Below, in pieces: positions 40,701 through 52,700 of a stretch of DNA of 64,000 nt; position 1 is the stretch's first letter; each line of letters starts with the position of its first letter. The notes beneath the pieces are model-generated. The model was not told the DNA's origin, did no database searches, and saw only the letters and a list, made by a program, of their open reading frames with translations. The translations under genes were made by a program, and so were the position numbers. The stretch comes from Nautilus pompilius (Eukaryota > Mollusca > Cephalopoda > Nautilida > Nautilidae): NCBI GenBank assembly GCA_018389105.1, contig JACATO010000989.1, positions 248,001-312,000 on the forward strand. Reading direction: 5' to 3'.

Positions 40701-43700
40701 ATCATACTGGCTAGGTTTATGACTGACTCCTAGTTTTGGAAACAATAGCATAGCATCTGGTTTTCCAGTTGTGAATTCACATGAGTCATCACATTTTAGT
40801 GTTCATGATCATTCAATACCTGCTGAGTTTTTTTTTTTTCTCAAAATCATTCCATGGACAGTGGGTTCTGTTCTACCATCAAAAAGTGATAGTGATATGT
40901 TGTTTGCTCATTCCTGCTCTAGCCTATTCATTGTTGGTGCCTATCTAGACCCTCTAGTCTCCTCCATATGTTGTTTCAATCTATCGCATGCATAGCCATT
41001 GATGGCAGCATGTGAAAGATATGAAGCACTAGTGTTCTGGACCACACGTTACTAGTTTGAAGCCTGTTGGAAACTAAAAATTCTGTTGTTGGTTGATTTT
41101 TTGTCATTTTGGAGAGGAGATGCTGTTGAAAAATGTTTTCTTCTGGTAAAAGTGATGATAAATGTGGCAGCAGTCCTTGAATCATTTTGATCGCCTGAGC
41201 CACTTAATTGAGTGTTAAATGCTGCCTTGGCATTTTTAAACTGATTTACACAAGTATGGCTAGTTTATAGAGGAAATGGTAATGGTTTTTGTGCAGATTA
41301 AGCGGGAGAAGTTTCCATGGTTGCTCAGTTCCAGAGGGGACAACTGTGACATTACATGCTGCAGAAGCAATGTAATACTTGAGTTTCTGAGTTTCTTTAT
41401 ACATTATGCAGGTCCTTCTCTTCAAACAGAATATAATAAACGTTTGAACTTAACATTCAAGTTTAGAAATGCTTGTTGCTGCTTTCTTTATTTTTTTGGA
41501 CTATATATTTACGTATGACATTTGCATACCATCAAACTTTGCAAATCAACTAAACATGAAACATACCAACTATATCGGGTCCCATGCAAATAAACAAACA
41601 AAAAAAAAAAGAGCACCTGTTCAGCAATTTATTTACATCCCCTCCTGAATATGTATGAATACTGTACTTTTTAAAAAAAAAATATAATTTAGCTTAGTTG
41701 CAGAGTTTTTAGCTGTATCTTTTAATATTTTCTTGCATTCATTTTACTTCATCACCATAAAATACCAACATAGTAAAAAGCTACTGATAGATTGTATTTT
41801 CAAAACTATCCATTCAAGGTTACTTTTTAAAAGCCCAACTATTCAGCAATGTTAACATACAAGAAAAGATTATGAGCAAATGCTGTTAACTTTGTGATGA
41901 TCAGTACATAGAGAGAGAGACATATTGAGCTGCAGTAGACTAATTACCAAGAGTCTGCTGAATGTAGAGATGAACATCAAGGAGTTTGGAGCACTAGAGT
42001 TGGTCCTTACAGCATGACTGCTTGATACAGGCCTGGCTTTGCTCATCATCTACAATTTGATTTACAGAAGTTCAATGTTTTTGCTTTTCTTTCCACAGCC
42101 TGAACTGCCCGATCTATCTTCTCACGACAGGCTCACTCAGGTATAGTGAATGTTACTGTTTTTTTTTCTTCTCCTAATCATTATTAAAAATCACAGTTTT
42201 ACCAGAAAGCAGAATTTGTATTCTAACAAACTTGGCAAAGTCTAGAAGGGCAGTGTTGTTTTACTGAATGTAAGTAGATAAACAACAGGAAATTTTATTT
42301 CAATAAAATGTTTTGTGTGGTGAACCTCAGATGTATTAGCACAAATACTGTAAAGTTTTGACCAAATTAGAACTGATGTAAGTACGTGTTAGCTAAAGCG
42401 CACAACCTGTGTAATTTCAGAATGACAGTTTACATTTGAATTTTATGCAGTGAGACCAGGCACAAAACTAGCAACCCAAAAGAAATTGTCATTGTTTAAA
42501 ATTAAATAAATAATTCAGCAATTGTAATAGAACTGTCTCTTGGAATTTTAGTTCTGTAAGAGCTTTTGCAAATGTATAATTACACCCCACTTTCCAGCAT
42601 GTTAAAATAGTTTAATAAAATTAAACACTGACAGGGTTAAAAGGACGTCAACATATTGTTTAATCTCCCACCCGCTCTCAAAAACACCATATGACAGATT
42701 AGTAATTTCTTTTGAGTTTAGTCTTAGGGTAATTTTTGTTGACAGAGCTCTAGATAATGTATATGCAGTAACACTAATTACTCTCGAAAGTGCATTGGAG
42801 TTCTTTGCTTTATCAGTGTTGTTGACAAACACTTGGCTATTCATAAACCTGTTCCTAAGAATTCTGCTTCTTTTTTGCCATATCATATTTTATGTTTAAG
42901 CACTTATTCAATGAGCTACAAATGGTTGGTCTAATTTGACTACTACTACTATAAAAATTTGCTTAAATAAATACTTTTTTTTATAATTAACAATAGATTG
43001 GATGTTTTGCTTCTGTTTATGTATTTAGAACCTCCCCAGGCATACCTGTTGTAGTGTCATCTATTAGACAAGGAATGTACACATGTATGATGTAGTCTGG
43101 AAATTGAGAGTACTCTTAGACATGGTTAGGTGTATTATGCTGACATCTTCACTCTTGTGCAATGCAAGTTAGTAAAATGCTAGAAAATTATTGATCTTGA
43201 CTGTTAAACAAGGTGTCAAAAATGTATGTTTGTTTGTTTCTTTTTAGAATCCTGATTTGATAAATGCTAATGCTTCAGAAGATGATAAAATTTTGGCAAT
43301 GATGGCTCAGTCAACAAGAGTATTTGATCCAGCAAAGTATGTATTATCAGTTTACTTAATTTCATCTGTAACTTGTTGGAACTCAGGAAAAATAAAAGAA
43401 ATCTGAGATTTTGGAGATGAAGCGTAGACATGAGAAAAAGTATTTTTATTTGTTTGTTACATTTTTTAAAAGAATTATGTTGGATATCTAGTATCAAGGG
43501 GTAGATTTCGATAGTTACCAGACACCCATAGCAGATACCTGCTTTTATTTTAGATTGGACTGCAAATTTGCTAGGATGAAAGAGCTGAGTTTGTTTGTTG
43601 CCCATTTACTGATATTTGAAGTTTATTGTTTAAAATGGAAAAGGAAAATTGCTATTTATTTTTATTATTTAAGTGCAAATTAAATTTTTTATTACAATTT

Positions 43701-46700
43701 TTTAGTGTATAGGTGCTCTGGAGTTTTGGAAATTCAGATATCCAGTTATCTGCATGTTTATTTGTGTGCATAAACTCTGATGCCAATTAATCTGGATAAA
43801 CACTTTTACTGTAATTTCATGTAAAAATGGTGACAGTTCATCAAAATAGCTAAAGTTGGTTATGTTATTGTGTAGAGAAAACTTAGATATATTAAAATTT
43901 CTACTTCATTTTTTTTTTTCTATCTAATGTAACAATCTACTCAAATACTTCAAGCGTTTGTTGTGGAGAACAATTATAAAATTTCTGCACCTAAAGTGAA
44001 TGGTATCTGAAAACTTTAACTTATCTGAGATGAGCAGATGGAGACTGTCTCTTAAATACTTTGAATAGAAACCTTTTATAAAGATAAGTTGCAGCTCAGC
44101 TGGTGTGCATATGGTAATTTATTCTGCATAAAGCTATGGACTTTCATGACACATCAGGAGTGACAGATACAGTTGCATCTTTAGAAGTATTACTTAACAG
44201 CTGTTCAGTGTCAGTGACTAGGAAGAACAAAGTGTAACTTGGTGCAACTAATCACAATCATGAGGAGGTTGAAATCAAGGAACATTAGGAGGTCATGACT
44301 GATTGGTATAGTTACATGCATAGGCAATTTGCACAGTTTTTTAACCAGCATAAAATTCCTGCTCCAAGCTATTTTAAGACAGAATGTTGATATGCTTGCT
44401 TAACTGGCCATTCAGATCTCTTGCTAGCATTGTCTACAACTGTAAATGTTTGACACAGTTACATAGTTCCATGGTTACTACTAGCAAGCACTGACGTTCT
44501 TCCTTGTGAAGCCTGGCACCATCTTTAGTAGGAAATGAAAAGTCCCTCTAGAATTCCTGTTTAGCTGTGGGAGGAAATCCATGTTGACAAACTAGTACAG
44601 AAGAGCAAGTAAAAGCTATATTATGGGAGGTTTCTCCAAACGCTCTTGATCTCCAGTGGTAGTTGAACTCTGGTCTTCTGTAATGGCAGCACAGTATACA
44701 CTACTCACTTCAGATCTCATGTCATCCTTATCAAGACTATTTGAGATGAACTTGAGCATGATTTTTGCCAATGTAATGTACTACAGACCCATAGAGCCTG
44801 CTACAGCTTAGCAACAGCAGTGGAATAAGCTCCCTGCTTTCAGTTTTGGACTCTATGCATGTACCACTAGGAAGTGAAGTGAACTGTTGGAGTATAACGT
44901 TATTCACAGGCATAGATAACAGATGTAAAAGCATGATCTCATGGATGTTCACTAATGTTTAAATTTAATTTCTGCCATGTTGCTAGCTTATAATATAGCC
45001 AACATAAGCTATCTGTTCACATTTAAAGTACAAATGATTGAATTGTGGTTTTGTGGCAGATCAAACACTTGTTTTTTTCACTACCTAAGATGGCTATCTA
45101 CCAAGGGGGTTCTCATCATGAAATAGCTTGGCGAGTGGGAATTTTTCAGTCTGAAGTGAACTGTGATTTCCATGAAAGCAGGTACAGTCCACAACTAAAA
45201 AGGGCTGTGGAGGAAAGGCAGATGTCAAGGTGTTTATTAGAAAGTTTGATGTTAACTGTTTTCTTACCAGCTGACCACAAGTTTACTGAACAAAGCTCCA
45301 TCTCCAAGATGATGTTCAAAAGGCATTTGAATGGGATAGATAAAATAGCTTGATTGGAAAAGGGTGCAACACAGTTACTCAGTTCAGCAATAGTATGGAG
45401 TTTTATGGATCAGATGAGATCTAGTACGTAAACTTTGGCTAAAAGAGATAACGGTACAACCAATAAAGATTTAGTGGAGTTGGGTAATGCATTTAGTTAG
45501 GAGGAGGATACTTGAAAGTATGGGACTGTTTTAGAAAATTCATGATATTTTAATACAGGTAAAATATCTTGCAGTTTAGCAACATTAGACACTTGGCATT
45601 GCTTGATAGGCCCTATTTTAATTATGCAACAAAGTATTGACCCCTAAACACATTCTAAATAAACAATATCCTCTTGAAAATGATAAACTGACCACTTCAG
45701 TCTCCTGATCTCAACCATCTTGAGCTTGTGTAAAATAATGTAGAGAGAAGGGTTAAGGATGGAGGGGTCCAGATAAAGTTCTGCAGTATGGAATGTCTTA
45801 GGTGAGAAATGGAATGCTTTGTCTTCTCATTACTTGGAAAAACAAGCAGCTGAATACTGTAAAATGTGAAGCAGTCATGCTATTAAATAAAAAGGATATT
45901 TTTGTGGGAAAAAAAACTTTTGATCAAAGTTCTTATGTACACTTAATATAACATTTTCTAATGGGTTCTTAGTCATCAACTAATAAACATGCAGAAGGGA
46001 TCTGGTGGGTCTTTTTATCTGAAGTGCAACTTAGCTCTTCCTTGGGGTAATGCAGTAGACTGCTGAAGGGTCTAGAATGGCTCAGCATGGTCTCTCTTTG
46101 TTTAGTTATATATGACCGTACATTGTTTTCTTTACATTCTTGCAGTTATGCAAAAGGGAAATTTCCTGCTGGACCACCTCCACCAGGATATGTGTGTTTT
46201 AAATGTTTAAAACCTGGGCATTTCATATACAGTTGTCCATCTCGGGGGGTAAGTACTGTGTTAATTTGTTTTAAAAATGCATTGTTTACAGGTTCTAGAG
46301 AGCTTCATCAAGCCTAGGTCAGCAGTTAGTGTTGAATGGTAGTTAGGGAATTACACTGAGGCTATTGGTTAGTTTATTTGCCTTCAACATACGTAAGATA
46401 GCATGGTGATCAGTACTCCAAGAAGCTAAGTGTCTACAATAAGACTTTTTCTTTCAGGATAATACTGGTGCAGATATGAAAATCAAGAGAAGCACAGGCA
46501 TACCACAGAGCTTCCTGACTTTGGTTGACAGCCCGGACCACCCAGGGGCTTTACTGACTCAGTCTGGCCACTTTGCTGTGCCAACCATAGATGCGTGAGT
46601 ATGACGGCTTAAGTTTTTGATGTATTTGAAGAGGGTAGGGTACATTTCATCTGTAACCCTTGTTTGAATTGGCTACATAGTGTAAGGACGTTGTGATTAA

Positions 46701-49700
46701 GAAAACTCTCTGCTTGTCTGATAGTTTTCCATCTGTGTTTTCAGAAAGGCGTACAAAGAAGGTAAAAAAGAAAAACCCCCTTTTCTTCCTGATCCAGAGC
46801 CAATGAAGATGTTTGAGCCAATGCCAATCCCAAGCGAGTTACTGTGCGCCTTGTGCAAAGACCTCCTTATGGATGCTGTTGTGATTCCATGCTGTGGAAA
46901 CAGTTTTTGTGATGAATGTAAGGAAATCTGAAAATATTAAAAGTGCTCTCTTGCATTATTCTTTTCCCAGATATTATTTCATTTTGTTTAGTTTTACTAT
47001 AAAACCAGATAGTACTTCTAAGGAAATCCTCACTCGGTTCTTATGAATGTTGATAAAATTCTAAATTCTGCTTTAACACAAAATCTGCAAAGCTGCTAGT
47101 TTAGTAACAAATGCTTGGAGTCAGTCAGCTGTCTGCCAGTGAAATCTGTGTTAATATTTTAGTACTGTTGGCAATGTTTACAGGTGTGCGGAACGCTCTG
47201 TTGGAAACAGAGGACCATGAGTGTCCTACCTGTCATGAAATGGACATCTCCCCAGACAAACTGATTGCTAACAGGTTGTTGCGAACTGCTGTTACTAACT
47301 TTCTGAATGAGACTGGTTATACAAAAGTTAAAGGGAGAAGGCTGATACAGCTCCAACATCAGCAGCAGTATGAACAGCATATGGTCCAGCAACAACAGCA
47401 GAAAAAGGAACAGGAGTCACAAAAGCCAAGCAGAAGAGATGATAGACCTGAACTACACCCATCTGTTCCGAGTTCCAACACTGAAGAAGGGTGAGTACAG
47501 GATATGTGGTTTGTTTTAAGTAATTGATATTCTAACACTGGTAGTTATTCTACTACTGTGATTTTCTTAAATGAAAAGGACTTTTGGGGTAATCCACGGC
47601 AAATGTACAAACTTTTCACCAAATTTTTGACACACCATCTCATATTTCATTCATTTTTGTGCAAGTGTTTGTTTCTATAGTGAAACATTATGTACTAATT
47701 TTCAGACTTTGGGGCCCACTGGCGCCAATTTTAGGGGTCCCCCAAATTTGGACTTCCCTGGCTGACCCACAATCTTTCAGAGGCTATATCTCATCAGGCT
47801 GTATTGGTCCGATTTGGATGATCTTGGTATCAAAATGCTCGTAAAAGCAAGATCTTTCCAATCGCATAAGTAATATCACTTCAAAATAGAAATTCATAAA
47901 GTGGTAATTGATGGCGTCCTTTGACCTTTAGTCCCCGCCACCCAGGAAAGCTGTTGGTGCCGATTTTTTGTGTGGAGAATACCCCTTCGTATACTCCAAC
48001 ACCTCAGCAAAAACAGAAATGGGATCTCCAAGGGTTCAGGTGGGGGAGGCTCTACCTGCTTCTGCTTCTGAGAGTGACATTTAATGTCATTGTTCCAATG
48101 GCTTGTTGTTTCAATGTTTAGCTTTAGTTTAGACCATGTTATTGTTATTGTAGGGTTCTCTGAGTGGGAATTGTGTGCTGCTGCTGTTGTTGTAGGGTTC
48201 ACCGAGAGGACATTAAATGATATAGGGTCCACTGTGTGGCACTTGTAAGCTTGCTATCTCAACAGTTTGATTTGCTTTGTCCAGCTGTACCTATTGTTTG
48301 ACAAATTTCTGCTATAAATTCGTGGAGAGCTTGCTACTCCAGACTCCAGCTCCAGGTCTTCCACCAGAGGGATGCTGACCAACCATGCATGTACGCTGAC
48401 TGACTGTCCACACACACCAACCGTCCACATTTGCTAACCAGAAAATTTAAAATAAACTCTAGGAAAAGATCACCATACAAGTAAGTTTAGTGGCAGTTAT
48501 AGCCACAATTGGGACTTTGTTGTTTCAGTCTGTAAGTTTATGAATGTATCTTGGATTTGTTGTTGTAATTGGCCCCACAGTTTGTAAACTATAATTTATT
48601 TCACTTTATATTTCATTTTTTGATAAATAAACTCAGCTTAAAGTTTATACGATTTGGTGTCTGTTTCCTAAAGTCGGCCTGTCAGTCCAGACGTCAAATG
48701 CTGGCAGGTGACCATATGTCTGATACTGGCAATTATCATCTCTGGACTATATATTGCATCATTTGTGAAACATTCATTCCAATGTGTGAATTGATTTTTA
48801 AGTGGATAATCATCATCAAAGTCAAATGAGCTAATTTCGTTCCTTTTTTTTGCTTTTCAGCATAAGCATGGCAAGCAAAGATAGAAAGGAGTTCTGCAAC
48901 TACTGTTGTGATCCATTCAGTTGTCATAAAACAAAACAACAAAAAGATCTTCACAATGTGTCTAATGATATGTTGATGAAAATCCTTCAGAGGTGAAAAA
49001 AGATGATAGACTTTGTGCAGAAAAAAACTTGCTAAGTTGTCACCATAACATATTGAAGGATCATCTTTGACATCATCAGAAGGTCCTGTCAAAGGAATTG
49101 CAGAATCTGTTTTGACAGATGAGGACAAAGAGGTTTTTGAGCAAGAAGTAGAAGTTGACCTTTTGAACCAGTCTTTATCCATGATAGGGGAAAGCCCATT
49201 CGATAAAAGAAAAGCAGAAAGGAACCTAGGGTAGGTTCCTGCAAAGTGAAGTGGAAGTTTCTGTGCGAAAGAAATTAGATCTAGTTGCTGTGCCATCGAA
49301 ATGTGATGAAAACTGCATGCCAGAGGTGATAAAAAGTCTGAGAGAAAAATACATTGTCCCAAAGAATGGTTATACAAGCCAAGAATTTAGAGAAAGAAAA
49401 GGGTATGTTATTGTCTCCAAATCCCAAACAGGGTAAAATATTGCCAGAGCAAGTTAAATCCGCCGTAACTGAATTCTATCAAAGTGATGAAGTCAGCCAA
49501 ATAATGCTGGGGAAAAAACATTTTGTGGTAGTCAGGAATGAACATGGAAAAGAAAAAAAATCAAAAGCACCTGGTACTAAATAATCTCAAGGAACTGTTT
49601 CAGAAATTCAAAGAGAAGCACCCTAACTTGAAAGTTGAATTTTCAAAGTTTGCCATGCTGTGTCCTGGCTGGTTCAAGCGGTACTCACAGTGTATGTGTG

Positions 49701-52700
49701 TGTACGATCCATCAAAATGTGAAACTCATGATGATTGGATCAAAAATGCCACAGATTGCCTAACTTTCCAGAGATCGTGTGATAGCATGCATAGTTTGCA
49801 ACCCAGCACGACTGGCATGTTATTTTAGAACTTTTGAAAGTTGCCCATCAATTGAAGACTTCAAAAATGAGCCACTAAATTCTTATGAACTAGAGGGGAT
49901 TAATGAAATTCAGTTTAAACAATGGACATTCACTGACAGGTCTGAACTTAATTCCATGGTGCTGCCTTTGGAAGAATTTATTGATAAATTCTGCGAACAT
50001 GCAGTGAATTTAGTGGGACACGACTTCATTGCCAAGGCTCAATCTGAGTTTTTTAAAAATAAAAAAGATTAAATTGGTGAAGGATAATATGTCATCATTG
50101 GATACTTTTCAGAGGACTATTCAGGACTTCCTTGTGCAGGATGCAACCCAAGGATTCCATTGGTACTGCTCTCAAGCCACAATCCACCCCTGGGTTTACT
50201 CTTTCAATCAGACAATGGCAAACTGAACCATGATTCGTTCACAGTGATATCAGAGTGCAATATACACAAAGTTGTCTCAATCCACCTTTTTCAATGAATG
50301 CTCATTGAGCACTTGAAATATAGGTTTGGAAATGTCAAAAAACTTTACTACTATTTCTCAGACAGTTGCGCAGGTCAATATAAGGTTTGCAAAGCTTTCC
50401 TAAACCTATGTCATCACAAATCAGAGTATGGTATAGACTAGTGACGAGCAACCTTTTCTGGATGCGGGCCGTAAGTGAACTTCATAGGCTTCTGGCGCAG
50501 GCTTTAAGCCTTGTGAGTACCAATATACTCCATAACCACCCCTTTTATGACACATAAAAGTTATTTTTATGCCAAAATAAAAGAAAATATATATTGTATG
50601 ATGATTTTTAGTTATACTACTTTTTAAGCAGCTTAATGCGACACTAGACACTTTTTCTTTCACAAGTCTTTCTATGTCCGCTTCGATCTGAGACGTTGCG
50701 ATGTGCAAGAAGATTTCCATGCATTCGCCTCCCAGCCGATTTCGATGCTTGTTTTTCAGCACCTGCATTTTTGAAAAAAATTGCTCACAGATGTAAGTGC
50801 TGCCAAACAAGCTAACCATCTTCAAAGCATAGTTTGACAATTTGGGAAAATTCTTCCTTGGTAGGTAGTTTGAAAAAGTCAAGGAGCGGCACATCGCAGA
50901 ATTTTGCTCTCAGTTCAGTGCTACACTGAAGATCAAAAAGCTCCATTTGAAGCTTTGGAGGTGCACTTTCAGCACTGACATCGAAAGGAATGGAAAAGAT
51001 GTTGAAGGTATCCTCGCATCTTCTGAGATCTTGAATACGGAAATGAAATTTATCTTTGAGTTGCTGAATCTCTTCTGCATATTTTGCAGAATCGTTTGGA
51101 TTCTCCTTCCTCAATGTTTCAAAATGAACAAGGTTATTGGAGCGAAGTTGTGATTCCCACAGCAACAACTTGGATTCAAACGCCTTGATCTTGTCAAACA
51201 TGGCGTGGATGAGTTGATCCTTTCCTTGGAGCATCAGATTCAGTTCGTTGAGATACTGAGTAAGGTCGATCAAAATCGCACATCCACTCACGATCACCAA
51301 ATTCATTCACTGGCTTCCCTTTCATATCTAAGAAGAGTTCAATTTCTTCCTTCAAATCATAAACTTGCTTGAGGATCGGACCGTGGCTTAGCCATCGCAC
51401 TTCAACATAATAAACCACATCTCCATAATCAGATGCCATGTCACTCAGCAGCTCTCTGAATTGGTGATGATTCAATCCATTTGATCTGATGAAATTCACA
51501 AGCTTCACAATAACTGCTGCAACATTTTCCATCCCCAGAGATTTTGCACATAAGTGCTCTTGATGCAACAAACAGTGACACAAAATTAACTCACGACCAG
51601 TCAGAGCCCTAGCTTTTTGAGAGATGAGAGTTGTCAAGCCATTGTTCTTTCCAACCACCCCATCAGTTGCAATGCCACTCAGCCTATCTAAAGGTAGCCC
51701 CAACTGCTTCAGTACTTTCATCAACTCTTCTTTCAAATCTGCACCGGTTGTTGTGCCCATCATTCGCACCATACCCGCTAACTCCTCGGTTATGTTAAAT
51801 TCAGCATCAGTGCCTCAAATGAAGACAACCAGTTGAGTTACATGGGACACATCAGTGCTCTTGTCCAATGCTATGGAAAACCACTTGAAATTTGATGCTC
51901 TGCATTTCAGGATGTCTTCAATGTTCTTTGACATGTCATCAACCCTCCTACCCACAGTAAACTTTGACAGGCTAATTTTTGAAATAATAGCCGCCTCAGG
52001 AAATGCTACATCAGCCTCAGCTTCAAGGCATTCCTTCATCTCGCCATCACCAAAGGGCTTCATATGTTTTGCCAGGATTTTGGAGACCAAATAACCAGCA
52101 CACAGCGAAATGTCTGCCTCAGCAGTGGCTTTCTTGAAGAGATTTGGGCTGCATATTAGGATGTTGTGGGCAACAGGTTGCTCATGACTGGTAGAGATGC
52201 AGAATGGCATTTTTTTTTGCCACCAGTCATGGAAAGGCCCTTTCGGATGGGGTAGGAGGCACAGTCAAGCGAGAAGCAACACACGAGAGCTTGCTTAGAC
52301 CATACGACAGGCAAATTATTTCTCAAAAAGATCTTTTCGCTTTTGCCGAAAATGGGCTGAATGAAATGAGGTTTGGTTACAGGACCCAAGAGTTGTACAA
52401 GGAGGAAAAACGAAACCTGGAAGACGGTTGAAAAACAGCCAGATGATAGCTAGGACTCAAAAACTCCATCCTTTCATCCCTATTTCGGAAACTATTCAAG
52501 TACGTGAATTCAGCCTTAGCGAGAAAGCACATCAAGTCAGTAATTTCAAAATCTACACCAACTTTTAATGCGAAACTCTCAGGTTATGTCGCAATGAACT
52601 ATGACGGACAATGGTGGCTTGCCTGTATCATGGAAACCTTTCAGGACATGGAGTTGAAGTTACTTTTCTTCATCCAAACGGGCCTTCAAATAGTTTCTTT

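Larger units (their letters stand above)
9748..42098 (+). other. RBBP6 intron 3 (32.4 kb)
   Basis: One very long intron between the exons ending at 9747 and starting at 42099. Apart from the mobile elements listed separately, the segments 9750-16310, 19141-21820, 22940-27050, 27660-35040 and 40340-42098 show no exon, RNA gene or clear transposon that I can support. Open frames there (for example 28496-28885, 129 codons) are AT-driven with Phe, Leu and Ile excess. A minus-strand frame at 14768-14962 has a faint hAT-like look but is too weak to call. Confidence 0.75.

Noticed and set aside
40500-41210. Coding-like text on both strands (for example minus strand [20 protein letters not shown])
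   Set aside because: Fragments are short, in different frames, and I could not connect them with a known family; possibly another old transposon but unsupported.
48736-49377. 213-codon minus-strand open frame
   Set aside because: It lies antisense to the transposase of the long-TIR element, where the + strand has the family motifs; it shows no recognisable domain.
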